A DNA stretch of 64,000 nt from Ascarosepion bandense. Taxonomy: Eukaryota > Mollusca > Cephalopoda > Sepiida > Sepiidae. The first letter of the stretch is position 1, and each line of letters opens with the position of its first letter. The DNA is taken from assembly GCA_037127315.1 (NCBI GenBank), contig JBBBDQ010001122.1:4530501-4594500 (forward strand). The letters are read 5' to 3'. Both the position numbers and the translations under genes were made by a program. The notes beneath the pieces are model-generated. The model worked only from the letters and a program-made list of their open reading frames with translations. It was not told the DNA's origin and did no database searches. Shown here piece after piece: positions 30,241-40,359 of this stretch.

Positions 30241-30964
30241 TCAATTGGTTTTCCTTATTTTACAGATGAAATTGCTAGTATGTCTATATTTCTAAAATAA
30301 GGTCTATGATTTAATAATTCTACTTGTTCCTTCCTTAGTTACTTACTTAGTTTCTCCGTCCGTTACGCCACTTACTCTCTACACGAGCTTTTCCTTCCCC
30401 TTTATCTCTCCTCAGACTTTCTCTCACCTTTGCCAAACGGAAGAGTAGTAAAGAATGAGAGAGTAGGAGGAGAGAGCCTATAGCCTTACCTTATCTGTAG
30501 CAGCTTAAGCTAGTGGCTGTAGCAGTAATTGTGTATGTGTGTACTGTACAATATAGTAAAAATAGGTAGTTTGGTTGTTGTATCCCGCGACCTAATAACA
30601 AAATTTCTAGCCTCTACACCCTTGGCTATTACTCAGTTGGTCTTTTCTGTTTACAATGGACACAGGAACCATGGTTTTTCAGTAATAAAAAAATTCTCTT
30701 TCAAAATCTTTCACAAAATAGCGTACAGTATTTTGGTTATGGTCTGTGCATGCGCCGCTTAATATAATATAAGATTACAGTAAAGTAGCTTCTATGGACA
30801 ATACTTTCATAGATATTTTAATAAAATTACACTCTGTGTTATCGTTATTTTATTATCCAATACCTTTATGTTTGAAGACGTTACTATCATTTGTAGTATG
30901 AAAAAGTAATTTTTTTCCAGGAAATAATAATTATTCCACGGGTTCTGCTAGTTTACATTATTCT
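30241..30964. other. No gene recognised
   Basis: Unique sequence. The segment at 30400-30480 is purine/pyrimidine skewed (CTCTC and GAGAG tracts that could pair). Open frames lack motifs. Confidence 0.4.
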
Positions 30965-31140
30965 TTGTAGCAATTTGTACGTTCTTTGTTGCAATTTGTA
31001 CGTTCTTTTGGCCGTTGTACGCTCTGGCCTTCGAAATTCCTAACACCTGAAAAAGGTTGGAGCGTACAACGGCCGAAACGTCTTTCAAATTGCAACAAAG
31101 ACTGGAACATTAGTCCGAATAATGTAAATACTGTGAAATT
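30965..31140 (+). mobile_element. SINE-D fragment forming a long palindrome
   Basis: The SINE-D core at 31047-31082 (CTGAAAA, GAGCGTACAAC, GGCCGAAACGTC) is preceded by its own inverted copy: GGCCGTTGTACGCTCTGGCC at about 31010-31030 and TTTGTTGCAATTTG at about 30984. The matching right arm runs to about 31105. The arms are about 45 nt, with a 35-nt loop. A 17-nt direct repeat (GCAATTTGTACGTTCTT) starts the left arm. The tail CGAATAATGTAAATACTG follows. Confidence 0.65.
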
Positions 31141-31447
31141 ACTAGATTTAACTGTAAGTTTTGTTCTAATAGTTTCTTCTCTAGCACTTCTCTATTTGTA
31201 GAATTTTTTTCTGCCTTCTTGCTTTCAAGTCAAATGCGGTTTTCATAATTGTAAATTCAACATCAGCCCTCAATTTGTGTCCTTAATTCCTTTTCTTTTA
31301 CTGTCTTCTCATCTCAATGCTTTTCTCAGTTTCTGTAATAAAGTCTTAATGGCTTTATATGCTTGCTTGTGGTGAAACTATTAAAAAAAATCAAACTTTC
31401 TCTTTTTCCAATATTTTCACTCTTTTCTCCCCCCCCCCCCCCCAATT

Positions 31448-31647
31448 GGAGTAGATAGACTAAACTATCGCCCAGTTCACACTCTATCTACGTCTATTGA
31501 ACAGGTGAAGAGGCTCATCCTTTGTTTCCTGTTTAGGATGCGGTTTCCGGTTTTTTCTCTTTTCCAGTCTTTTCACTCCTATGTAGCCCCCCTGCACACC
31601 AGTGGCGTTACCGCCTTGCTCGGGGTGATATGATTAAAAAAAAAAAC
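31448..31647 (+). mobile_element. SINE-B, full length
   Basis: It begins GGAGTAGATAGACTAAACTA after a 17-nt C run, has CGTCTATTGAACAGGTGAAG and ends TACCGCCTTGCTCGGGGTGA, TATGATT and (A)n. Confidence 0.8.
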
Positions 31648-33165
31648 AATCCAGCGTTTATTCTGTTCAGCAATCTGGTCGTCAATAGGACGCAACAGGC
31701 GATGACTTTAGCTTCAAAACACTAGTTATATTTTCCTTGGTTGACTACACTGCCAGGTGTTGATTACATTCCCTTGCTTACAAAGCAACCATCCGTTTCC
31801 TGATTTCATCTTTCCGTCTTTATGGAGACATCCTCAATGGCTTAATTCGCTCGCGCGGTAAACATTCGGCAACTGCACGGATTCACCGGTCAACCGTACG
31901 ACCTATGTAGCCCATATGAGTTTCTTACGTTAATCAATAGTGATTTTTATCACTTCGGCTCTTTGTCTAGTATCCTCGCTTCAGATGTGAGCACTGTACG
32001 AGATAACTACCATCGACCGTTCCATAGATATAAATAGTAGTTGTTCTTACATCGTTGTGGCCCAGGTCTCGCTGGCGCACAACAACGCAGACGAAGCCGT
32101 TTTATTGAAGAGGTCAGCACGCATGAATATATCCAGATTTGTCTTCGGCACGTCCATCACAGAGCTGAAAACTCTCCGTTCTGCTCTACACGAGATTTCT
32201 TCCTTCCCGACGCGCCTTATTCACTTCTCTTAAACACGTAACTGTCTGCTTTCAACACTTCCGACCATTATTCGACCTAGAACTACGCCTTCGGGACGCG
32301 CTGTTGATATTAAGGCCAACAGCCACACTTCTCATCAGTTAGTCTAATAATATTATAAGATTGTGAAGTAGTGAAGATTTACTAAAAACACCCGTGAAAA
32401 TTTCATGGTTTTTCTATTTTAATTTGATGAATCTTAATGATTGAATAATCTCATCGACAATAAAAAAAAATATCCGCTAAAACATCGTTAAATATTTGAG
32501 CTTAATTTTTACAAAATATTTTAATAACAACTATAAATACGAATTATGGTCGTTATTTTAAGAAGTGGGTACAAATAAAAAAAACTTTAAAATTGATAAC
32601 TTTTCCAATTCAGTGAAACAGCTACTCTTTTTCTATCCATATCTGCTCTCTTTTGCCGTCCCTGCTCTCTTTTGCCATCTTTGAATCAAGTTGTTTTTAC
32701 CTCTCTTTCAACGAGATCAAAATAGTTCAGTATTTAAAACTTATTATCAGGGCGTAACGGTCGTGTGAACTAACGAATAGAAAAACTAGCATAATTATAT
32801 TAGGATAAAAAAGATTTGGTCTTTTGCAAAGTTAGGTTTTCGTACCTTAGCAGTTAAGCAACTGATGCGTTCATCCGAAACGTGAGTATAAATCTTGCAA
32901 AACGACTTTTTTTTTGTTTCTATTCTGCGCTGTCGATTTTACTGTCGAAGATTGACCGCTTGAGTAACTGCAATAAAAACACAGTTAAACATTTAAAACG
33001 AAAGTAAATGAGTCAATAATAAAGATCAAATATAATGTTGCTGAATATTTCAACCTCTTTCGCGTTTTGCTTTGTTCAGCAGAAAACACGTTCTAATGTA
33101 TTGTCGCTGTTAATGACGACCTCTGACTGGCTAGAGATAAAATGATTTTTTAAGCGTAGGTTATA
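31648..33165. other. Unique sequence, possible promoter or LTR remnant
   Basis: 31700-32340 is less AT-rich than its surroundings. It has a TATA-like GATATAAATAG at about 32025-32036, followed by an open frame (32041-32241) without known motifs. It could be an old LTR or an unannotated exon; I cannot decide. 32340-33165 is AT-rich and empty. Confidence 0.3.
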
Positions 33166-33250
33166 TTTAGCACAGGATCGAACTATTTACCCATTCGTAA
33201 TTGTTCTAACGAGACAAACTTGTTAACCATTACAACATGTCGGGGTGCAC
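33166..33250 (-). mobile_element. tRNA-like SINE head
   Basis: On the minus strand ATGTTGTAATGGTTAACAAG gives an A box and AATAGTTCGATCCTGTGC a B box, spaced as in tRNA genes. The cloverleaf cannot be completed, so this is a tRNA-derived retroposon head or pseudogene. Confidence 0.5.
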
Positions 33251-33917
33251 TGTTTGGAAATTATATGAATTAGAAGCCAAAAAGTACACATTTATGCATA
33301 GCGTGACTAAGACGAGTTCATCTTTTCTTCATAAGATCATTTCGTAATTATGTTGCTATTAATCTGTGGTGTTACCGAGCAAAAGTGATGGACTGGATGT
33401 TTGCGCTTTCACGACCAAAAAGCAAATGACCAAAAGTCGTCGTTGCGCCGCCGGCTCCGCGCAGATGTTCCGGTTGAAAACTAAAAATTAATTAAATATT
33501 AAATTTCCAGTTCGGGAGCCTACGCGAATTTTATTTATCAGCCAATGGGAAGCCCAGAACCAAATACAAATGTGAAATCCCAAATGAGCTGCTGCGATCC
33601 AAAAAGAAGATATAAAAAGCGGATACAGAAAGCATCACCAGGCAGACCGACTCGAGGAGAAGAGAGTAATTAGTATCTCCCATGACCAAAGTCAAGCGGC
33701 TTACTACGTTCGCCTCCCTTACCTCTTTCCTTCTTCCCTGCCTCAAAAACTACTTACTGACCTAAGGAGCAAATACATCAGACATTCCTTATTTACACAC
33801 TCCCAAATTCCTAAGCATTAATTCTCTTTGATAATTTTATTATCATGAACATTTTAACCTCCGTTGGCCCTATACTTCATGTATTACTTCAATTGTAAAA
33901 ACATTAATTGATATGTG

Positions 33918-33948
<31 letters not shown>

Positions 33949-34527
33949 GTTATCTTTCAACTCCATTTGCTTTTCTTGGTTGATAACATTTCTTTATGAC
34001 TTATAGTGAGCTATCTACAACAAGGCCAAATTCCGTTAATCTGCAACAGTATACTACTACCCTTCACTAGAACGGATTCTCCACTACTAACAGAAAAGAA
34101 TAGATAAGCAACCCACTATAAATCCACCGACCGGATACAGTGATAAGGTATCCTGTAATAAGACTCCAGAATGGCTAACGTAAAAGGGAATGGGTGCTTT
34201 AGCACTTGATCGCACTAATATATTTCTTAATTAACTCACCGCCCAAGCAGGAGAAAGTAAAATTGTTACAGATCCAGTTCTTCTGAACGAGGAACAAACA
34301 CGGTAACACTATTCGGTTAAGAACGTAAAAAACTTGATCACTAACGAACTTTCCCATACAACTCGTTTTCAATGCGCAATAGATTTTCTCGCACATTTTT
34401 GGTAAAAAGAATAATTATAAAATCTGGACATTATTTATTTATTTATTTTTTTTTTGGTTGGAGGTTTTTAAAAAGATGGCAGTGCGCCATAATAAACAAA
34501 AAACTTAATGATTTACATTGTTCGGAC
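33251..34527. other. Unassigned; one core-promoter-like site
   Basis: 33420-33470 is a small CpG-rich island (CGCCGCCGGCTCCGCGCAG). At about 33610 AGATATAAAAAGCGG is a strong TATA-like sequence. Frames nearby (33531-33746 -, 34199-34396 -) show no motifs. A (TA)n run lies at 33923-33948. Confidence 0.3.
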
Positions 34528-34792
34528 GGTTATCCTCATCTTTATTGCTACATTACGACGCTTCAGCTGTTGTACCTTCCGGCCTTCTTCAGTTGTTAGG
34601 GATTTCGAACCAAAACCTTTATTTAGATCACTGGGATATACCATTCTCATAGCATGTGCGATGCCACTTCCTTATGCCATGTAGTTATCTCCCTTCAATT
34701 ATAAAGTTATTTGTTCACCACTGCTGTAGCCAGGTATTGAACTCACAACTCTTTGGGGCCAAGTCACTTAAACTAACCAACTGGGCTATGTG
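34528..34792 (-). mobile_element. SINE-D, copy with intact tRNA-like head
   Basis: Read on the minus strand it starts CATAGCCCAGTTGGTTAG, a textbook A box (TAGCCCAGTTGG). The B box is GAGTTCAATACCTGG at about 34731-34745. Then come GTGGCATCGCACATGCTATG and the core at 34557-34591 (CTGAAGAAGGCCGG, GGTACAAC, AGCTGAAGCGTCG; here one change from GAAACGTC). It ends AGCAATAAAGATGAGGATAA. This copy shows that the hammerhead-like core is part of a Pol III SINE. Confidence 0.72.
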
Positions 34793-34865
34793 TATTAATT
34801 TTTAGGACTTATAAAACTGATGTCTCAGTAACCATTTTATTTATTTTTACCAGGACTTATATTGT

Positions 34866-34978
34866 AATCTTTGAACCTAAACATCATAAACATGGCAATA
34901 AAGATGAGGACAACAGTCTGAACAGTGTAAATAATGTAAATACTACCTCATTTTAGAAGTATAGACAAATACTTGCAA
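34866..34978 (+). mobile_element. SINE-D tail, opposite orientation
   Basis: CATGGCAATAAAGATGAGGA, CAGTCTGAACAGTG and AAATACTACCTCATTTTAGA match SINE-D tails at 36690 and 59530. Together with 34528-34792 it forms an inverted pair about 75 nt apart. Confidence 0.65.
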
Positions 34979-35080
34979 ATTCTGTCTGATGTTCTGAGAA
35001 GATGAGTTATAATTTGCACTGGATTAATATCTTCATTTTTGTTATAACTTTTCAGCTGTTTAGAAAATTTTGAACTGAAC

Positions 35081-36370
35081 CCTGTATTTAATTTATTTAA
35101 TCTTGTCCCTGTTACACTGGAGATATTTTGTTTATTTAATCTTGTTCCTGTTATGCCTGGAGATATTTTGTTTATTTAATCTTGTTCCTGTTATGCCTGG
35201 AGATATTTTGTTTATTTAATCTTGTCCCTGTTATGCCTGGAGATGTTTTGTTTATTTAATCTTGTCCCTGTTATGCCTGGAGATGTTTTGTTTATTTAAT
35301 CTTGTCCCTGTTATGCCTGGAGATGTTTTGTTTATTTAATCTTGTCCCTGTTATGCCTGGAGATGTTTTGTTTATTTAATCTTGTCCCTGTTATGCCTGG
35401 AGATGTTTTGTTTATTTAATCTTGTCCCTGTTATGCCTGGAGATGTTTTGTTTATTTAATCTTGTCCCTGTTATGCCTGGAGATGTTTTGTTTATTTAAT
35501 CTTGTCCCTGTTATGCCTGGAGATGTTTTGTTTATTTAATCTTGTCCCTGTTATGCCTGGAGATGTTTTGTTTATTTAATCTTGTCCCTGTTATGCCTGG
35601 AGATGTTTTGTTTATTTAATCTTGTCCCTGTTATGCCTGGAGATGTTTTGTTTATTTAATCTTGTCCCTGTTATGCCTGGAGATGTTTTGTTTATTTAAT
35701 CTTGTCCCTGTTATGCCTGGAGATGTTTTGTTTATTTAATCTTGTCCCTGTTATGCCTGGAGATGTTTTGTTTATTTAATCTTGTCCCTGTTATGCCTGG
35801 AGATGTTTTGTTTATTTAATCTTGTCCCTGTTATGCCTGGAGATGTTTTGTTTATTTAATCTTGTCCCTGTTATGCCTGGAGATGTTTTGTTTATTTAAT
35901 CTTGTCCCTGTTATGCCTGGAGATGTTTTGTTTATTTAATCTTGTCCCTGTTATGCCTGGAGATGTTTTGTTTATTTAATCTTGTCCCTGTTATGCCTGG
36001 AGATGTTTTGTTTATTTAATCTTGTCCCTGTTATGCCTGGAGATGTTTTGTTTATTTAATCTTGTCCCTGTTATGCCTGGAGATGTTTTGTTTATTTAAT
36101 CTTGTCCCTGTTATGCCTGGAGATGTTTTGTTTATTTAATCTTGTCCCTGTTATGCCTGGAGATGTTTTGTTTATTTAATCTTGTCCCTGTTATGCCTGG
36201 AGATGTTTTGTTTATTTAATCTTGTCCCTGTTATGCCTGGAGATGTTTTGTTTATTTAATCTTGTCCCTGTTATGCCTGGAGATGTTTTGTTTATTTAAT
36301 CTTGTCCCTGTTATGCCTGGAGATGTTTTGTTTATTTAATCTTGTCCCTGTTATGCCTGGAGATATTTTA
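35081..36370. repeat. 40-bp satellite, about 32 near-identical units
   Basis: The unit is AGATGTTTTGTTTATTTAAT followed by CTTGTCCCTGTTATGCCTGG. Twenty-eight consecutive G-type units start at 35241 and end at 36360. Three units at the left start with AGATATTTTG and two of these have CTTGTTCCTG. The first unit has ACACTGG, and the last breaks off as AGATATTTTACC. The array lies inside or beside SINE-D-related sequence (GAACTGAACCCTGTATTTAA at its left edge). Confidence 0.98.
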
Positions 36371-36579
36371 CCATGTTTTTATTTAGTACTACTTAACTAT
36401 TGCTTGTCCTATGTCTGTACTACCTCACTCAGGAATTGAACCCACAATTATGATGTCACCAAATGCACAAACAAGGAGACAGTGGTCTTATAGTTTAAAG
36501 TGTTTTGTCATAGTAAATTCCACATATTTCTCTTTAAAAAATTAGAAAGAATAAAAAAAACGTTCTTGGACAAATTGAA

Positions 36580-36727
36580 ATAAAGAGTCTGGTTCAAAAT
36601 TCCTAGCACTTGAAGAATGCTGGAGCGTACAACGGCCTAAACATCCTAAACATGTCAGTAAAGAAGAGGACAACAGTCCAAATAATGTAAATACTACCTC
36701 ATCTTAGAAGTATAGACAAATACTTAG
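36580..36727 (+). mobile_element. SINE-D, 3' half
   Basis: It has GTTCAAAATTCCTAGCACTT, the core at 36610-36643 (TTGAAGAATGCTGG, GAGCGTACAAC, GGCCTAAAC, decayed) and the tail CCAAATAATGTAAATACTAC. Its left part resumes the sequence interrupted near the satellite. Confidence 0.65.
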
Positions 36728-36757
36728 TTATGTTTTACTTTTATTTTATCTTTGTTC

Positions 36758-36800
36758 AAGACGTAAGCGATCGTGGCTTTCCACAGATTCCTTTTTATTA
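36758..36800 (-). mobile_element. RTE-like LINE terminal fragment
   Basis: CAAGACGTAAGCGATCGTGG followed by CTTTCCAC is the antisense RTE terminus. Similar scraps lie at 38715-38770 and 39465-39515. Confidence 0.5.
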
Positions 36801-36972
36801 TCTGAATTACCATAACTTATTGGCAAAGTTAGTGGAGTAATTTCCTTCTCCAGGGTTTGGAATCCAAAGAATATATCTCTTAAACTTGTTGCCACACAGG
36901 GCAAGACAGCTTATAGATTTGCTATTTAATCTATAATTGGTGACCTTTTTTCTTTTTTTTTTTTTTTTTTTA

Positions 36973-37176
36973 GTAAGTCAGTTAATTGTTATACTCAGTA
37001 GGTTATCATCCAAGGCTAAATAATTATTCAACGCATAATTGGAGGGGGTGATGCATTCATACCTTTCCTAGGGGTATTTGTACATAAGTAAATATAATTA
37101 ACTCTACCGGAATTCGAACTCGGCTCTCTGATTTCTCATTTCGAGCCGATATCCATTACTCTACAAAGCACATATT
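36973..37176 (-). mobile_element. SINE-A, internally deleted
   Basis: On the minus strand it starts GTGCTTTGTAGAGTAATGGA, has the B box GAGTTCGAATTCCGG and ends ATAACAATTAACTGACTTAC. The segment between AGTCTACCGC and ACATGATCGCC is missing. Confidence 0.8.
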
Positions 37177-37204
37177 TAAGTACCCCCTATACATGAATTT
37201 ACTC

Positions 37205-37810
37205 AAACCACAAGATTAGCAACTAGGTCTCACCCTTTTACTGTGAAACCAATAAAATGCAAACGCAATTTCCCTTCCAGCAGCTTCTTTTCTCGCACTA
37301 CCAGCTTATGGAATTCCCTTCCATTTACTTGCTTCTTCGACAGCTACAATCTCCAAGAATTTAAATGTAAAGTCAATAGTCATCTCCTATCTCACTAATC
37401 TGCATCCTCTCTTTCTTTATCTCTCTCTCTCTCTCTCTCTCTCTTTCATATGCTCCTTTCTCCGTCCATTCCACTCACATCAGTATTCTCATCCTTCTCT
37501 TACCCACTTGTTTTCATAACTTCTATGTAACCCCCTGTAAAACAATGGCAGTAAAATGCCTTTCTTAGGACGATATGATTATAAAAAAAAAAAAAAAAAT
37601 CTTCTCTCTCACTAACCTGCATACTCTCTCTCATGTTTCTTTCTCTGTTCACTCCACTCTCATCAGTATTCTCATCCTTCTCTTACCTACTTCCAGACAC
37701 CTCCTATATAACCTGTCACACTTACTCATAACTTTCTTCCTATGTAATCCCCTGCAAAACAGTAGCAGTGAAATGCCTTGCTTGAGACGATATGATTTAA
37801 AAGAAAAAAA
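37205..37810 (+). pseudogene. Jockey/CR1-like LINE 3' end with tandem tails
   Basis: 37215-37345 keeps coding for TRLATRSHPFTVKPIKCK-like and FSRTTSLWNSLP-like segments (AACCACAAGATTAGCAACTA to GTGGAATTCCC-type sequence). Two successive 3' UTR copies end in CAATGGCAGTAAAATGCC (37540) and CAGTAGCAGTGAAATGCC (37765). A (CT)n run lies at 37420-37443. The tail duplication parallels that at 16284-16660. Confidence 0.75.
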
Positions 37811-38129
37811 AAGTTTCATTCCTTGTTTAGGATTGGGTCTCTGGTTCCTTCTAAAGTTTACTTCAACTCTGTGCTCTTAATGTTTGTACTTGAACTCCGA
37901 AATTTGTTAACTAATTAAATAATTTCAGTAACTAATTAAATCTTGACATCATTACTTCTACAGTTAGCTGTTGTTTCCTGCATAGCCACAATAACTTTTT
38001 TCCTTTCTTAGGCTAATACAACACCACATAGTTACAATTCATCTTGAACGTCTTTTGGACCTTGTATGAAACTTCACAAAAAAATGTTAGATTTATAAGC
38101 TCTTCCTATTTATTTCTTCTTGTGTGTGC

Positions 38130-38130
<1 letters not shown>

Positions 38131-38173
<43 letters not shown>
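38131..38173. repeat. (TA)n microsatellite
   Basis: A 43-nt TA run. Confidence 0.95.
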
Positions 38174-38177
<4 letters not shown>

Positions 38178-38456
38178 ATAATACTTATACAGTGTTCTTT
38201 CATCCACTCTCTGTGACGCCATTGATATGACGTGAAGTTCATTCAAGGGCCAAACAGGTTACCTAGATTTTTTTTTTTTTTTTTTACATTTTCTGTCTCA
38301 CTCCCCCTTCCTCCCAACTAGTATCTAATCTCTATTCTAAATTTAGTTAAGAAAAAGGCGATCACTTCATATATGAAACATCAATTTATTTTCACCTTTT
38401 CATATTAAATTTTGGCATATTTAACTACCTCTTTCTGTTCTCATATAAAATTTTAG

Positions 38457-38557
38457 ACATTCCTTCTCGCTACAATGTGGAACAGTTCCAGGGCGTGCCC
38501 AGCTGGAATGTCCTCTTCGTCACGGTTGCCTGAATGCGTCAATGTCTCAAGTGGGTG
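38457..38557 (+). CDS. Possible upstream exon (speculative)
   Basis: A GC-richer 101-bp island follows a pyrimidine-rich tract and TTTTAG (acceptor-like) and ends at GTGGGTG before GTAAGAG (donor-like). One frame is open throughout. It contains CGTVPGRAQLECPLRHGCLN and ends with one spare G. Joining that G to the AA that opens the multiplexin exon at 48743 would give Glu, so the phases agree. No domain is recognised, and a second frame is also open, so it could be chance. It lies 10 kb upstream of the confident exon. Confidence 0.22.
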
Positions 38558-39322
38558 GTAAGAGTTTAGGGGTAGCAATTATCAGATACACGATTTCTAC
38601 ATATTTCTTCTTTACATTAAAAAAAAAACTTTCATTATTAAGGAATACGGATGATGGGAAGTACAAATATGCGTGGGACATTAAAACAGCTATAATCCTC
38701 TTTTAATGCTATATCGCTTCAGGAATTAGATGATCATGGCTCTCCATAGTTTCCATTTTCTTCAATATCTGTAAAATGTGCATTATTATTATTGTTTGAA
38801 AGATTGTTTTGCTTACAGAGTTTAGAATTTAGTTGTCTTTCTCAGAAAATTGTCAAGCAAAGCTTGATGGTACAGTTTACCCTGCTATTTAACACGTAAC
38901 GAAGGATGGAAGCGAACGTTAGTTTAATTAACAAGCCAGCCTCTCTAGCCTGTAGTAGCAAACAGTTTACAAGAACATTGTCTTAAGTTTTTAATCCAAT
39001 GGGAACCACTCGATTATATTTCCAAATAATTTTAATACTATTCTTCACTAGATACAAAACTCAAGAGCCACTCAAGCTAGTGGTTACGGAATAAGGTTGC
39101 TTTAAGACAGGAAAAATGAAATGCGTATTATAGTGATATGTAGGATAGATAGCTAATCGTAATCTTGAAGAAGTCAAGGTTGTAGTGGACTGTGAATGGA
39201 ATGCGGATAAGTCAGTTCTGCGCACGTAGCAGGACTGGTCCTAATTGTGAAAGTCTGAGATGGTCGAACTAAGGAATGGAGCTTGTCATAACATTTTTCC
39301 ATTTTCGGGAGGCTAACAACTG
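38558..39322. other. No feature recognised
   Basis: Apart from an RTE tail scrap (about 38715-38770, GGAATTAGATGATCATGGCT) this is unassigned. Confidence 0.4.
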
Positions 39323-39436
39323 GATGTGCGTTGTTGTGCAGTGGATATTGACTCGGAAGGACAAATTGGGGACAAGATAAGGACAATAGTTTGAATAATG
39401 TAAATACTACCTCATCTCAGAAATATAGACAAATAC
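39323..39436 (+). mobile_element. SINE-A head fused to SINE-D tail
   Basis: GGATGTGCGTTGTTGTGCAG and ATTGACTCGGAAGGACAAAT are the SINE-A head up to about 39372. The next bases, GATAAGGACAATAGTTTGAA and GTAAATACTACCTCATCTCA, are the SINE-D tail. The switch falls within GGGGACAAGATAAGGACAA. Confidence 0.7.
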
Positions 39437-39571
39437 TATCTCTTCCCTGTCTTTATTTAATACCATGTCCCTTCAGGATATAGACGATCATGGCTCTGAA
39501 TTGCATGACTAAGAAAACAAATGACTCCATCTATGATTTATCTTTACCAGAGGAATCGGACTAAAGATTGA

Positions 39572-39734
39572 AGATACACGCTTTGGGCAATCATGTCTCT
39601 TTCGTGACATGACTGACTGGGCAGAAGATTATCCCACAGTAGGTTGCCATTGCTTTCTGCAGTAGACTGGTTGCCAGCCAAGGCTAAAGAACCCAATTTG
39701 TCCTGTTATTTGACTCATGGCTAGAGGGAGAAGA
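39572..39734 (-). mobile_element. SINE-A, 3' half
   Basis: Covers GGTTCTTTAGCCTTGGCTGG to CCCAAAGCGTGTATC on the minus strand. It breaks at CCCTCTAGCCATG, the same place as the copy at 6732-6891. Confidence 0.85.
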
Positions 39735-39759
39735 AATGTATTATATTATTAGGTAGTAA

Positions 39760-39812
39760 TTAGTGGGGGATCAGTTTATTACTTCATAACAATATAAAAC
39801 TGACCCCCCACA
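39760..39812. mobile_element. Short palindromic MITE-like hairpin
   Basis: TAGTGGGGGATCAGTTTATT pairs with AAAACTGACCCCCCACA. It is the third member of the 6916-6975 family, in the same SINE context as the first. Confidence 0.6.
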
Positions 39813-39841
39813 ATGCTTAATCATGTTTCCAGCTATTACAT

Positions 39842-40148
39842 TCAGTCAATCAGTTAAGTGCCATACGTGATACACGCTTTGGGCGATCATGTCTCTAAAG
39901 AGACATGACTGACTGAGCAGAAGATTTTCCCGCAATAAGTTGCCATTGCTTTCTGCGGTAGACTGGTTGCCAGCCAAGGCTATAGAACCCAATCTGTCCT
40001 ATTCTTTTACCCATAAATAGAGGGAAGAGATGGATTAATCTTTCCCAAGGGTATTTGTGCGTAAGTGAATGCGAGGAATTAAACTGGAATTCGAACTCGG
40101 CTCCCCGATTTGTTATTCCGAGTCGATATCCACTGCACCACATCGCAT
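39842..40148 (-). mobile_element. SINE-A, full length
   Basis: On the minus strand it starts TGCGATGTGGTGCAGTGGAT, has the B box GAGTTCGAATTCCAG and ends CACGTATGGCACTTAACTGA. Confidence 0.93.
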
Positions 40149-40359
40149 AACTGCTCTCAAAAAGGACATCAAATCGGTGGTTAACTGGAACAAGGAAATG
40201 CATGTAAAATTTGTCGCTTCCAATATAAAACTTCTTTCGTTTAATGACCACAGAAACGTTTCTTTCCGCTATCGGCATGATTGATGCTACATTTTAGGAG
40301 AGAACTTACGCTTTCCACTTACGTGAACTCGTTATATTAAATCAATTGCTTGGTCTGCA

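Noticed and set aside
35081..36370. CRISPR-like direct repeats
   Set aside because: The 40-bp units abut without unique spacers, and the context is an animal genome.
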